The notes: a model not told the origin generated them from the sequence alone. 64,000 bases of DNA from an uncultured Bacteroidales bacterium (GCA_900316795.1 ONEF01000006.1:1-64000), one strand, 5' to 3'; counted from the first letter of the stretch, positions 8,176 through 18,085 are shown. Program-made: numbers and translations.

Positions 8176-9972
8176 ATGGATACGATAATGTTCTTGGGGT
8201 TTAACCTCTACGCATGGATAACGATTGTTACCGTGCTTGCCATGTTTACCGTGCTGATTTTTACGAAAATCAGGGCGGATGTGGTTTTCCTTGCGGCCAT
8301 CGGCATCCTGCTTGTTGCCGGAGTGGTGGACGAAAAGGAAGCCTTCAGCGGTTTCAGTTCCTCTTCCACTGTTATCGTCGGAGTCCTGTTCATCGTGCTT
8401 GCCGGATTGATGCACACGGGGGTGCTGAACTGGATTGTCAAACACCTTCTGGGCCAGCCCAAGAAGTATTCGGGGGCTATTGTCAGGATGATGTTCCCGG
8501 TTGCGGCTTTGAGCTCGTTCTTGAGCAATACTACGGTTGTGGCTTTGTTTGTGGGGATTGTCAAGATGTGGAGCAAGAAACTCGGAATCTCTCCGTCAAA
8601 GCTTCTGATACCGCTCAGTTACGCCTCGGGAATGGGGGGCGTCTGCACTCTCATAGGAACACCGCCGAACCTCATTATATCTGGTCTTTATACAGACCAG
8701 ACGGGGCAGACCATGAACATTCTCTCAATCACCATTCCGGGCATTTTCTGCCTGATTGTGGGAATTATCTCCGTCATCGCGATGAGAAAACTCCTGCCGG
8801 ACCGCAAAGCTCCCGAGAGCGCTTTTGAAGATGCTTCGGAATACACGGTGGAATTTCTGGTTCCATCTGATAGCAAGTACATAGGGCAAAGTATTTCCGC
8901 CGCAGGTCTGGACAGTGTGAAAGGCGGATCCCTCATAGAAATCATACGTTTTGACAACGTGGTTGTTTCTCCTGTCTTGCCGGATGAGCCCATTATGGGA
9001 GGAGACCGTCTGGTGTTCTCCGGCCAGATAGACGAGCTTCTGGACCTGAAGAAAAGCCATAACCTTTCAAGTGTGGACAATAGCGTGTTCTCCACAAAAG
9101 CCGGGAGACACCGGCAGCTCAAGACAGCATACATAACCTTTGGCAGCAGCCTTATCAACACAACCATATCGGAAAGCAACTTTGAAAAGAACAATAACGT
9201 TACTCTGGTTGCAGTCTCCAGGAGGGGAGTGAGGATAGACCGGTCTCCGAGGGAAGTTGTGCTTCAGGCAGGGGATACACTTCTTCTGGAATGTTCTCCT
9301 AAGATGAAAGTGGGAGAAAGCAGGATTTTCAGCCAGGTTCATTTCTTTGATTCGGAACAGGTTGCCAACATAGGAGGGAAGACTTTGCTTTCTTCTCTGA
9401 TAATGATAGCCATGGTGGCTTTGAGTGCAGCCAACGTTCTTTCCATGATGAATTGTGCTATCCTGGCTGCCTTTGCCATGCTCATTTTCAAGTGTTGCAA
9501 TGTGGATCAGGCAATGAAGGCCGTTAACTGGGATATCCTGATGGTGTTTGCTGGTTCGGTGGTACTTGGTCTGGCTCTCCAGAAGACGGGAATCGCGGAG
9601 AAAATGGCTTATGGAATCCTGAATATCTGCGGCAGCAGTCCGCTGCTTGTCATGACGGCAGTCTGCCTTGTAGCTACATTCGTTACGGAATTCATCAGCA
9701 ATACCGCAGCCGGCGCCATATTCGCTCCTATAATGTATCAGGCGGCAGCCAAGCTGGGGTATGATCCGTTCCCGTTCCTGATAGCCCTGATGATAAGTGT
9801 CAGTTCAAGTTTCGCCACTCCTATAGGCTCCCCTACACACATGTTGGTGTATGGTCCTGGCGGATACAGGTTCTCGGACTTTTTCAAGATAGGCTTCTTT
9901 ATGAACATCATCATACTGGCTGCAAACATCTTCATTGTTCATCTGGTTTATCCGTTTACACCGCTTAAATAG
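8176..9972 (+). CDS. SLC13-family permease with RCK-C domains (copy 1)
   Basis: A 598-residue inner-membrane transporter of the divalent anion:Na+ symporter (SLC13/ArsB-like) superfamily. N- and C-terminal helix bundles (about 1-200 and 405-598) carry the duplicated pore signatures LIGTPPNLIISG and TPIGSPTHML. Between them are two TrkA-C (RCK_C) domains (about 215-385), which usually sense ligands or ions. The substrate could be sulfate, phosphate or a carboxylate and cannot be decided. Its stop codon shares a base with the GTG start of miaA. A close paralogue lies beyond miaA at 10920. Confidence 0.9.
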   Translation: MDTIMFLGFNLYAWITIVTVLAMFTVLIFTKIRADVVFLAAIGILLVAGVVDEKEAFSGFSSSSTVIVGVLFIVLAGLMHTGVLNWIVKHLLGQPKKYSGAIVRMMFPVAALSSFLSNTTVVALFVGIVKMWSKKLGISPSKLLIPLSYASGMGGVCTLIGTPPNLIISGLYTDQTGQTMNILSITIPGIFCLIVGIISVIAMRKLLPDRKAPESAFEDASEYTVEFLVPSDSKYIGQSISAAGLDSVKGGSLIEIIRFDNVVVSPVLPDEPIMGGDRLVFSGQIDELLDLKKSHNLSSVDNSVFSTKAGRHRQLKTAYITFGSSLINTTISESNFEKNNNVTLVAVSRRGVRIDRSPREVVLQAGDTLLLECSPKMKVGESRIFSQVHFFDSEQVANIGGKTLLSSLIMIAMVALSAANVLSMMNCAILAAFAMLIFKCCNVDQAMKAVNWDILMVFAGSVVLGLALQKTGIAEKMAYGILNICGSSPLLVMTAVCLVATFVTEFISNTAAGAIFAPIMYQAAAKLGYDPFPFLIALMISVSSSFATPIGSPTHMLVYGPGGYRFSDFFKIGFFMNIIILAANIFIVHLVYPFTPLK

Positions 9973-10898
9973 TGGAGAAAGTTCTTAAAATCATACTTGG
10001 CCCTACCGCCGTCGGCAAGACCGCTTACGCCATCAATCTTGCAAGGCAGGTCGGCTCTCCGGTTATCAGCTGTGACAGCCGGCAGATTTTCAAGGAGATG
10101 ACAATTGGCACGGCTGTTCCGTCAAAAGCCGAACTGTCAGCCGTAAGGCATTATTTCATACAGACAAAATCCATAACGGAACATTATGCGGCCGGGCAAT
10201 ATGAGATTGACGCCCTTAAACTTCTTGAAGAGCTTTTCAAGACTCATGACCATCTTGTAATGTGCGGTGGCAGCGGACTCTACATAGATGCTGTCTGCAA
10301 CGGGCTGGACGCTTTTCCGGAACCGGACATGGAACTCCGCGATTCTCTTAACCGGAGACTTCAGGAAGAAGGCTTGGAATCTCTGAGGTACCAGCTCAGG
10401 CAGGTGGATCCAGAGTCTTATGAAACCATAGACATAGCCAATCCGCAGAGGGTTGTCAGGGCTCTGGAAGTTACCATTCAGACAGGGAGGAAATACTCTG
10501 ACTGGAAGACAGGCAATGAGACAACAGGTCCTGAGGCGCTTCCCAAGAAAGAACGTCCTTTCCGCATAGAAAAGATTGGTCTGGCGATGGATCGGGAAAA
10601 ACTTTATGACCGTATAAACCGAAGAGTAGAAAAGATGATGGAAGACGGGCTTCTGGACGAGGTCAGAGCCCTTGACCGTTTCCGGTACAAGGGGAATGTT
10701 TTCTGCCCGGATTTGAATCATATTCCGCCACTTAGGACGGTGGGCTACCGGGAGCTCTTTGATTATCTGGACGGCAAGACGGATCTGGACACTGCTGTCG
10801 AGAGCATAAAAAGAAACACCCGCCGTTATGCAAAGCGTCAGATGTCTTACTGGGGAAGGGATAATTCAATAAAATGGAAGGTGGATAATCATCGATGA
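9972..10898 (+). CDS. miaA: tRNA dimethylallyltransferase
   Basis: Transfers a dimethylallyl group to N6 of A37 in tRNAs reading UNN codons. It has 308 residues, with the P-loop LGPTAVGKT, the DSRQIFKEMTIGTA motif and the tRNA-binding helix ending RRYAKRQMSYW. The start is a GTG at 9972 whose G is also the last base of the TAG stop of the upstream transporter gene, which implies translational coupling. Both neighbours are SLC13-like permeases. Confidence 0.95.
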   Translation: MEKVLKIILGPTAVGKTAYAINLARQVGSPVISCDSRQIFKEMTIGTAVPSKAELSAVRHYFIQTKSITEHYAAGQYEIDALKLLEELFKTHDHLVMCGGSGLYIDAVCNGLDAFPEPDMELRDSLNRRLQEEGLESLRYQLRQVDPESYETIDIANPQRVVRALEVTIQTGRKYSDWKTGNETTGPEALPKKERPFRIEKIGLAMDREKLYDRINRRVEKMMEDGLLDEVRALDRFRYKGNVFCPDLNHIPPLRTVGYRELFDYLDGKTDLDTAVESIKRNTRRYAKRQMSYWGRDNSIKWKVDNHR

Positions 10899-10919
10899 AA
10901 ACTTTAAGCAGATACCAAT

Positions 10920-12722
10920 ATGGATGAGTTGTTTTTTGGGGGATTCAACCTGTATGCCTGGATAACAATTGTCACCGTACTCGTGATGTTTACGGTGCTG
11001 CTCTTTACCAAAATCAGGGCTGATGTTGTATTTCTTGGGGCTTTGGGTATACTGCTGGTTACCGGCGTTTTGACCGGAAAGGAAACTTTTTCCGGTTTCA
11101 GTTCAGAATCTACAGTTGTGGTGGGAGTATTGTTCGTGGTTGTTGCCGGCCTTATGCATACAGGCGTCTTGCATTGGATTGTGAAGCATCTCCTTGGTCA
11201 GCCGAAAACCTACAGGGGGGCAGTGCTCAGACTGATGCTTCCTGTAGCCGGGCTGAGTTCTTTCTTGAGCAACACCACGGTTGTGGCTTTGTTTGTGAAC
11301 ATTGTGAAGATGTGGTGCAAGAAACTGAATATTTCTCCTTCCAAGCTTCTGATACCATTGAGTTACGCTTCTGGAATGGGAGGCGTTTGCACTCTTATAG
11401 GAACCCCGCCTAACCTGATCATATCAGGCTTGTATGCAGAAGAGACAGGCCACACAATGAATTTGCTTTCCACTACCGTTCCCGGACTTTTCTGTCTGGC
11501 TGTGGGGGTCTTCTCAATTATCGTTTTGCGCAGGCTTCTGCCGGACCGCAAAGCACCTGAATCCGCCTTCGAGGCAACATCGGAATACACGGTTGAGTTT
11601 CTGGTTCCATCCGATAACCCGAATATAGGAAAGACTGTGGAAGAGGCATCTCTGGACAGGGTAAAAGGAGGTTCATTGATAGAGCTTATCCGCTTTGACA
11701 AGGAGGTGATTTCTCCTGTAAGACCTGATGAGCCTCTGATGGGAGGAGACCGCCTGGTATTCTCAGGACAGATAGATGAACTGCTGGAGGTGAAGGAAAG
11801 CCACTCTTTCGTCAGTGCAGACCACCACGTCTTTTCCACTAGTGAGGTAGATGGCAGACGCCAGTTGCGGACGGCATATATCAATTTCGGCAGTTCTCTT
11901 ATAAGCAAGACTATAGAAAGCACGAGCATCGAGCGCGACAATAACATTACTCTTGTTGCCGTAGCCAGGAGAGGTGAAAGGATAAACCAGTCCCCAAGAG
12001 AAGTGGTTCTCCAAGCCGGAGATACTCTTCTTTTGGAATGCCCTCCTAAAATGAGGATAGATGATTCACTCCTGAAGCGACAGCTTCACTTCTTTTATTC
12101 CGGACAGATAGCCAATATCAGCGGGAAAACCCTGCTGTCGTCTTTGGTGATGATTGCGATGGTTGCTGTTTCTGCATTGAACATATTGCCGCTTTTGTCA
12201 TGCGCCTTGCTGGCTGCTTTCGCCATGCTTTTGCTCCGCTGCTGCTCCCCTGACCAGGCGATGAAGGCCATCAACTGGGACATACTGATAGTTTTTGCCG
12301 GTTCCGTTGCACTTGGACTCGCAATCCAGAAAACCGGCATCGCTGAGCGAATGGCATCCGGGATTCTCGACATTTGCGGAGATAATCCTATATTAGTGAT
12401 GTCCGCCGTTTGTCTGGTTGCAACCTTCATTACGGAATTCATAAGCAATACCGCGGCAGGTGCAATTTTCTTCCCAATAATGTATCAAGCGGCCATCAGT
12501 TTGGGATATGAACCGTACACCTTCCTCATCGCCTTGATGGTGAGTGTGAGCTCAAGCTTTGCCACCCCGATAGGTTCTCCGACCCATATGTTGGTATATG
12601 CGCCAGGAGGTTATCGTTTTTCAGATTTCATGAAGATTGGCATCTGGATGAATCTGATAATACTGGCAGCCAACATCTTTATAACCAATGTTGTATTTCC
12701 TCTGACAAAAATATCGGGATAG
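10920..12722 (+). CDS. SLC13-family permease with RCK-C domains (copy 2)
   Basis: A 600-residue paralogue of the protein at 8176. It is collinear over the whole length, including GFNLYAWITIVTVL, LIGTPPNLIISG, the two RCK_C domains and TPIGSPTHMLVYAPGGY. The identity is high by eye, but the DNA has diverged at many third positions, so the duplication is not recent. It begins 21 bases after miaA and is probably in the same transcript. Why the organism keeps two near-identical carriers around miaA is not evident; differing affinities are possible. Confidence 0.9.
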   Translation: MDELFFGGFNLYAWITIVTVLVMFTVLLFTKIRADVVFLGALGILLVTGVLTGKETFSGFSSESTVVVGVLFVVVAGLMHTGVLHWIVKHLLGQPKTYRGAVLRLMLPVAGLSSFLSNTTVVALFVNIVKMWCKKLNISPSKLLIPLSYASGMGGVCTLIGTPPNLIISGLYAEETGHTMNLLSTTVPGLFCLAVGVFSIIVLRRLLPDRKAPESAFEATSEYTVEFLVPSDNPNIGKTVEEASLDRVKGGSLIELIRFDKEVISPVRPDEPLMGGDRLVFSGQIDELLEVKESHSFVSADHHVFSTSEVDGRRQLRTAYINFGSSLISKTIESTSIERDNNITLVAVARRGERINQSPREVVLQAGDTLLLECPPKMRIDDSLLKRQLHFFYSGQIANISGKTLLSSLVMIAMVAVSALNILPLLSCALLAAFAMLLLRCCSPDQAMKAINWDILIVFAGSVALGLAIQKTGIAERMASGILDICGDNPILVMSAVCLVATFITEFISNTAAGAIFFPIMYQAAISLGYEPYTFLIALMVSVSSSFATPIGSPTHMLVYAPGGYRFSDFMKIGIWMNLIILAANIFITNVVFPLTKISG

Positions 12723-12752
12723 TCAGCGCATCGCTGAGTGAAGACAGATTCT

Positions 12753-12760
12753 TATATTTG
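12753..12760 (+). promoter_or_regulatory. -7 promoter element TATATTTG
   Basis: TATATTTG lies 28 bases before the ATG of the cyclophilin gene at 12789 and directly after the transporter gene. Confidence 0.65.
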
Positions 12761-12788
12761 TGCAAACCTGATGAAACAGAAATAGAAT

Positions 12789-13538
12789 ATGAAAGTCAAG
12801 ATTGATACAAGTTTCGGAGAAATAACGGTACGCCTTTATGATGAGACCCCTCTCCATCGAGATAATTTTGTAAAGCTGGCAAAGGAAGGATATTTTGATG
12901 GTATGCTTTTCCACCGCGTGATAAGGGATTTCATGATTCAGGGTGGAGACCCGGATTCAAAGACCGCATCACCAGGCCAGTCTCTTGGAACCGGGGGGCC
13001 TGGATATACGATTGAAGCAGAAATAAGGAAAGACCTTTTTCACAAGAGGGGAGCCCTGGCGGCTGCCCGTCAGGGGGATCAGGTAAACCCGCAGCGCAGG
13101 TCTTCCGGCAGCCAGTTTTACATAGTTTGGGGCCAGATTTACAAGGAAGGTCAGCTTCGTCAGCTTTCCAAGCAGATGGAAATGCAGCAGATGCAGCAAA
13201 TCTTTGACACTCTGGCTATGGAGCACCGCGATGAAGTGCTCCGTTTGAGAAAAGAGCGCAACCATGCAGGGTTGCAGGCGCTCCAGGCAAAACTGGTGGA
13301 TGAAACAGAGGCAAAGTTCAAGGCTATGAAAGAAAAAGGGGAACTATCAGGGTTGAGCGATGAGCAGATACGCATCTACACAACAGTCGGGGGCACACCG
13401 CATCTTGACGGCCAGTACACTGTGTTCGGAGAAGTGGTAGAAGGGCTTGAGGTAGTGGAGAAGATCCAGAATGTGGAAACATCTTCCTCCGACCGCCCTA
13501 AAGATGACATCAAGATGAAAATGACCATTCTTGAATAG
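12789..13538 (+). CDS. Cyclophilin-type peptidyl-prolyl isomerase with helical insertion
   Basis: Catalyses proline cis-trans isomerisation. The 249-residue protein has no signal peptide, so it is cytoplasmic. The cyclophilin core is seen in FHRVIRDFMIQGGDP, RRSSGSQFYIVWG and the C-terminal QYTVFGEVVEGLEVVEKI. Between the central and C-terminal blocks (about residues 118-200) there is a charged, glutamine- and leucine-rich helical insert that standard ~165-residue bacterial cyclophilins lack. Its function is unknown. The next gene, recQ, converges from the other strand 6 bases away. Confidence 0.92.
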   Translation: MKVKIDTSFGEITVRLYDETPLHRDNFVKLAKEGYFDGMLFHRVIRDFMIQGGDPDSKTASPGQSLGTGGPGYTIEAEIRKDLFHKRGALAAARQGDQVNPQRRSSGSQFYIVWGQIYKEGQLRQLSKQMEMQQMQQIFDTLAMEHRDEVLRLRKERNHAGLQALQAKLVDETEAKFKAMKEKGELSGLSDEQIRIYTTVGGTPHLDGQYTVFGEVVEGLEVVEKIQNVETSSSDRPKDDIKMKMTILE

Positions 13539-13544
13539 AACCGT

Positions 13545-15764
13545 CTACCAGCCGTTGGCCACTTCTGTCAGGAACTTGATCCGGATGAGGCGGATTTCCT
13601 CTTCTTCATAGTCCGGGCCGAGAGCTTTCATGGCATCCGTGATGGAGTCTGATTCTGCTTCTTCCTTGAAGTAGTCATAGATATCCTCTATCTTGTCATC
13701 ATCAACTACCTGTTTGATGTAGTAGTCTATGTTTATGTAGTTTCCGGCGGCTACGATAGATTCTATCTTGGTCAGCAGCTCGTCCATGTCCATATCCTTC
13801 ATCCTGGCGATTTCGTCCAGAGGAACGTGCATATCAGTGTTGTGGGCGATTATCTGGGTTATCTTTGAGTTGTCCTCCGTGCTCTTGATTTTGAAGTCGA
13901 AATCAGAAGGGCGCAGTATATCGTTCTCTTCCACATATTTCTTGATGAGCTCCACGAATGGTTTGCCATATTTGTCCGCCTTGCCCTTTCCTACTCCGGA
14001 GCAGTTTGTCAGCTCGGCGATGGAGACAGGGTAGAATATGGTCATGTCTTCCAGGGCCGGATCGGTGAAGATTACATAAGGAGGTAGGTTGAGCTTCTTT
14101 CCAAGGTCTTTCCTGAGGTCCTTGAGTATGGCAAGCAGGGTCTGGTCTCCTCCTCCGCCACCTTTTCTTGCTCCTGCCGGAAGATCGTCGTCCACATCAT
14201 CTCCCTCTCCGGAGTCTTCAAACCTGCGGTCTTCAGTGAGCATTACAGAATATGGTTTGGCCAGGAATTCTTTTCCTTTTTCAGTCAGCGATATCAGACC
14301 GTATTGCTCGATGTCCTTTTTCAGGAACTGGGCAACGCAGGCCTGGCGGATGACTGCCAGCCAGAATTTCTCGTCCTTTTCTTTGTCTATGCCGAAGAAG
14401 CGGCTGTTGTTGTGCTTGTAAGATGTTATCAAGGCATTGGTGACTCCTCCCAGGATGTTTGCAAGATGGTCTGCCTTGAAGTTTTCCTTCATTGACCGTA
14501 TGAGCTGGAAGAGTGTCACAAGATAATCTTTGCCCTCGAATTCAGGCTGAGGATGCAGGCAGTTGTCACAGCATCCGCAGTTGTCTTCGGTATAGACTTC
14601 CCCAAAATAATTCAGCAGAGTCTTTCTCCTGCACTGGTTGCTTTCAGCGTATGCTACGGTCTCGGTAAGAAGCTGCTTGCCAATCTCCTGCTCTGCGACA
14701 GGCTTGCTCTGCATGAACTTCTCCAGTTTGAGAATATCGTTGAAACTGTAGAAGGCTATGCACTGACCCTCGCCTCCGTCTCTTCCTGCTCTTCCTGTCT
14801 CCTGATAATATCCTTCCAGGGATTTAGGCATGTTGTAGTGGATGACAAATCTCACGTCCGGCTTGTCTATTCCCATTCCGAACGCTATGGTAGCTACAAT
14901 GACATCAACTTCCTCCATCAGGAACTTGTCCTGGTTGGTGGCTCTTGTCACGGCATCCAGCCCGGCATGGTAAGGGAGCGCCTTGATGCCGTTCACGTTG
15001 AGAAGCTCGGCCATGTCTTCCACTTTCTTTCTGGAAAGGCAGTAGATGATGCCGCTCTTGCCCTCGTTCTGCTTTATGAACTTTATGATTTCCTTTTCCG
15101 CATTGACTTTCGGGCGGATCTCATAGTAGAGGTTCGGACGGTTGAACGATGACTTGAACACTTTGGCGTCCGGCATTCCCAGGTTCTTTAAAATATCGCT
15201 CTGAACCTTTGGAGTAGCTGTGGCTGTGAGCGCTATTATAGGTGCTTTGCCTATTTCCTGTACTATAGGCAAAATTCTTCTGTATTCCGGACGGAAATCG
15301 TGGCCCCATTCGGAAATGCAGTGGGCTTCATCTATGGCGTAGAAAGAAATCTTGCATTGTCTGAGAAGCTGGATATTGTCTTCTTTTGTCAAAGACTCCG
15401 GAGCTACATAGAGAAGTTTGGTCACGCCTTTGAGAAGATCATCCTTTACCTCCTGGACCTGTGCCTTGTTCAGGGAAGAGTTCAAAAAGTGGGCGATACC
15501 TTCTTTCTCAGCGACAAATCCTCTTATTGCATCCACCTGGTTCTTCATAAGGGCGATCAGCGGGGAGACGACGACAGCCGTTCCTTCCATCAGCAAGGCC
15601 GGAAGCTGGTAGCAAAGGCTCTTCCCTCCGCCCGTAGGCATCAGCACAAAAGCGTTGTTTCCTTTTATAAGATGTTTTATAATGTCTTCCTGCATTTGTT
15701 TGAAGTTGGAGAATCCGAAGAATTCTTTAAGCTCTTTGCGCAGGGTTTCAGTAGTTATGTTCAT
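13545..15764 (-). CDS. recQ: ATP-dependent DNA helicase RecQ
   Basis: A 3'-5' superfamily 2 helicase for recombination and fork repair. From the ATG at 15764 (MNITTETLRKEL) it is 739 residues. Motif I is MPTGGGKSLCYQLPA, motif II is AIDEAHCISEWGHDFRPEY, and the helicase C-domain has YYQETGRAGRDG. The RQC zinc-binding cysteines are in CRRKTLLNYFGE and CGCCDNC. The C-terminal half contains an HRDC-like region and a further acidic tail. An in-frame ATG at 15845 would lie over the promoter region of the divergent kdsD gene, so it is not preferred. Confidence 0.95.
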   Translation of the reverse strand: MNITTETLRKELKEFFGFSNFKQMQEDIIKHLIKGNNAFVLMPTGGGKSLCYQLPALLMEGTAVVVSPLIALMKNQVDAIRGFVAEKEGIAHFLNSSLNKAQVQEVKDDLLKGVTKLLYVAPESLTKEDNIQLLRQCKISFYAIDEAHCISEWGHDFRPEYRRILPIVQEIGKAPIIALTATATPKVQSDILKNLGMPDAKVFKSSFNRPNLYYEIRPKVNAEKEIIKFIKQNEGKSGIIYCLSRKKVEDMAELLNVNGIKALPYHAGLDAVTRATNQDKFLMEEVDVIVATIAFGMGIDKPDVRFVIHYNMPKSLEGYYQETGRAGRDGGEGQCIAFYSFNDILKLEKFMQSKPVAEQEIGKQLLTETVAYAESNQCRRKTLLNYFGEVYTEDNCGCCDNCLHPQPEFEGKDYLVTLFQLIRSMKENFKADHLANILGGVTNALITSYKHNNSRFFGIDKEKDEKFWLAVIRQACVAQFLKKDIEQYGLISLTEKGKEFLAKPYSVMLTEDRRFEDSGEGDDVDDDLPAGARKGGGGGDQTLLAILKDLRKDLGKKLNLPPYVIFTDPALEDMTIFYPVSIAELTNCSGVGKGKADKYGKPFVELIKKYVEENDILRPSDFDFKIKSTEDNSKITQIIAHNTDMHVPLDEIARMKDMDMDELLTKIESIVAAGNYINIDYYIKQVVDDDKIEDIYDYFKEEAESDSITDAMKALGPDYEEEEIRLIRIKFLTEVANGW

Positions 15765-15786
15765 TGTTTTCTCTCGATTTGCACTA

Positions 15787-15819
15787 TTTGTTGCTTTCAC
15801 ATTAAATGCACTATATTTG
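15787..15819 (+). promoter_or_regulatory. Promoter for kdsD (TTTG ... TATATTTG)
   Basis: TTTG at 15787-15790 is followed after 21 bases by TATATTTG at 15812-15819, close to the Bacteroidetes -33/-7 pair. The ATG of the next gene is 40 bases downstream. Confidence 0.7.
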
Positions 15820-15859
15820 CAATACAATATACTGATAAAAATCAAATTGGCAAAATTTT

Positions 15860-16834
15860 ATGAAGAAATCCAGTTCCGAGATAGCTGATCTGGCCAGGAA
15901 AGTGATCAGGCAGGAGGCAGAGAGTGTTGCTAATCTTACTTCATTCATAGACCAGTCTTTTCTGGATGTAGTTGATCTTATTTTCAACTCCAAGGGGAGG
16001 CTGATAGTTACGGGAATAGGTAAAAGCGCCATCATAGGGACGAAAATCGTGGCGACCATGAACTCCACAGGCACTCCGGCAATCTTCATGCACGCTGCAG
16101 ACGCCATTCACGGGGATCTGGGAATTATCCAGAAAGGCGATGTCGTTCTCTGTATATCCAAAAGCGGCAACACTCCTGAAATCAAGGTGTTGGTTCCTCT
16201 TATAGCAAGGATGGGGAACAAGATAATCGCGATGGTATCCAATACTGATTCATTCCTTGCACAGCATTCAGACTATGTTGTGAGGGCTACTGTGGACAAA
16301 GAGAGTGATCCTAACAACCTTGCACCGACTTCTTCCACCACCACGCAGCTGGTAATGGGAGATGCTCTGGCCGTCTGCCTCCTCCAGATGAGAGGCTTCT
16401 CCCAGGAACAGTTTGCGATGTTCCATCCAGGCGGTTCTCTTGGCAAGAGGTTGTATCTGAGGGTATCTGATGTGATGGATCTTAATGTAAGGCCTGTGGT
16501 CGGGATGAACGAGAGTATCCAGAACACCATCATAAACATTTCCCAGAACCGTCTCGGGGCCACCGTGGTGCTTGACGGCAACGGGGATCTTAAAGGGATA
16601 ATAACGGACGGAGATGTCAGGAGAATGGTGGAGAAAGGAATCCATGTCGGCGACAAGATAGTAGCCAAGGACATAATGAGTACAAATCCAAAGCAGATAG
16701 ATATCAACGATATGGCGGTCAACGCTTTTGACATAATGCAGAAGAACAAGATAACATCCGTGGTTGTTATGAAGGAAGGCCGTTATGTCGGTCTTGTGCA
16801 CATTCACGACATACTCCGCGAGGGTATCGTGTAA
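15860..16834 (+). CDS. kdsD: Arabinose-5-phosphate isomerase (KpsF/GutQ family)
   Basis: Interconverts ribulose-5-phosphate and arabinose-5-phosphate, which feeds KDO synthesis for lipopolysaccharide. The 324-residue protein has an N-terminal SIS domain (TGIGKSAIIGTKIVATMNSTG, CISKSGNTPE, APTSSTTTQL) and a C-terminal pair of CBS domains (about 205-324; DVMDLNVRPV and DIMSTNPKQI). This is the standard length and architecture. It is divergent from recQ. Confidence 0.93.
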   Translation: MKKSSSEIADLARKVIRQEAESVANLTSFIDQSFLDVVDLIFNSKGRLIVTGIGKSAIIGTKIVATMNSTGTPAIFMHAADAIHGDLGIIQKGDVVLCISKSGNTPEIKVLVPLIARMGNKIIAMVSNTDSFLAQHSDYVVRATVDKESDPNNLAPTSSTTTQLVMGDALAVCLLQMRGFSQEQFAMFHPGGSLGKRLYLRVSDVMDLNVRPVVGMNESIQNTIINISQNRLGATVVLDGNGDLKGIITDGDVRRMVEKGIHVGDKIVAKDIMSTNPKQIDINDMAVNAFDIMQKNKITSVVVMKEGRYVGLVHIHDILREGIV

Positions 16835-16890
16835 AATCCGGTTTCTCCGCAGAGTTCAATCAGATACCAAGACAAGCAGCAAAGGATACT

Positions 16891-18000
16891 ATGACAAGCA
16901 GCAAAGAAGATATGGAGTTTGACGCTTCCGGTGTGGGAGTTGCCAACGGCAGATATTTCGGGATGCCTTTCCCTAATGATGAATGTCCTGTGGTGCTGGT
17001 TTCAGTGCCGTGGGATGCCACCGTGTCGTATTCCGAGGGAACAGCAGAGGGACCTGAGGCCATAATCGGAGCCTCTGTTCAGGTTGATCTGTACGATGAA
17101 AAGATTCCCGGATCTGACGCTCTCAAGATAGGTACGGATGAAACCCTGATAGACCTCGGGGAAGAGAACGGAGGACAGGTTCCGGCGTCTGAGTACATCA
17201 AGGCTATAAATGCTGAGGCCCGCCGGAAAGCCTGCCGGATCATAGACCGTCTGGCAGAAGGAGGGGAACTGGACAAGGAGCTTCTCCGCCTTCAGGACGA
17301 GGTGAACCAATCCAGCCAGGGAGTGAATTATCTTGTGGAGCAGATTTGTTCTGGCTATCTTTCCCGGGGCAAGGTGCCTGGCGTAGTAGGTGGGGAGCAC
17401 AGCGTGACTTTCGGTGCCGTGAAGGCAGCCGCATCCTCCCTTGGGGAGGGGCAGAAACTGGGAGTTCTGCAGTTTGACGCGCATGCGGACCTGAGAAACG
17501 CTTACGAAGGGTTTGAACATTCCCACGCTTCTATAATGTTCAATGTCCTGTCCAAAATCAGTAACATCGGCCACCTGACTCAAGTGGGAATAAGGGATTT
17601 CTGTTCAGATGAGCATGACACCATAAACCGGGAAGGCCGCATTTCCGCTTTCACCGACACCATGATAGAAGAGGAGCTGGCGGAAGGAGTGACCTGGAAA
17701 AACATCTGCCAGAGGATTGTGGACACTTTGCCTGAACATGTTTACATAAGTTTTGACATTGACGGGCTTGAACCTTCTCTTTGCCCCAATACAGGGACTC
17801 CTGTTCCAGGCGGCCTGAGTTTCCAGAAAGCAGTGTATCTGCTCAGGATGGTTTCATCGCAGAGGAAAATTGTGGGATTCGATCTTTGTGAGGTGGCTCC
17901 GGGTGACAATGAATGGGATGCCAATGTGGGGGCCAGATTGTTACATAAAATGGCTTTGTTTGCAGTTTTTGGCAGGGATTGCGGTTTCACTGAAAAATAA
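16891..18000 (+). CDS. speB: Agmatinase/arginase-family ureohydrolase
   Basis: A binuclear manganese ureohydrolase, most likely agmatinase (agmatine to putrescine and urea). The 369-residue protein shows the metal-ligand motifs GGEHS, DAHADLR and SFDIDGLEP, plus the family tail VGARLLHKMALF. It is longer than ordinary ~300-residue agmatinases because of an insertion of about 60-70 residues (roughly 90-155, charged and helical) before GGEHS. The ATG at 16891 follows a poorly defined ribosome site. An arginase or other guanidino-substrate activity cannot be excluded. Confidence 0.82.
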   Translation: MTSSKEDMEFDASGVGVANGRYFGMPFPNDECPVVLVSVPWDATVSYSEGTAEGPEAIIGASVQVDLYDEKIPGSDALKIGTDETLIDLGEENGGQVPASEYIKAINAEARRKACRIIDRLAEGGELDKELLRLQDEVNQSSQGVNYLVEQICSGYLSRGKVPGVVGGEHSVTFGAVKAAASSLGEGQKLGVLQFDAHADLRNAYEGFEHSHASIMFNVLSKISNIGHLTQVGIRDFCSDEHDTINREGRISAFTDTMIEEELAEGVTWKNICQRIVDTLPEHVYISFDIDGLEPSLCPNTGTPVPGGLSFQKAVYLLRMVSSQRKIVGFDLCEVAPGDNEWDANVGARLLHKMALFAVFGRDCGFTEK

Positions 18001-18006
18001 AAACAT

Positions 18007-18014
18007 TATATTTG
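18007..18014 (+). promoter_or_regulatory. -7 promoter element TATATTTG
   Basis: TATATTTG directly follows the agmatinase stop and lies 71 bases before the FKBP gene, giving that gene its own promoter and a leader of about 65 bases. Confidence 0.65.
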
Positions 18015-18085
18015 CCCGTTACTAACTCCTTTCGAGGCAGTGTTATTTTTAGATGATAGTATAAACAATTATAATTTAAAGAATT

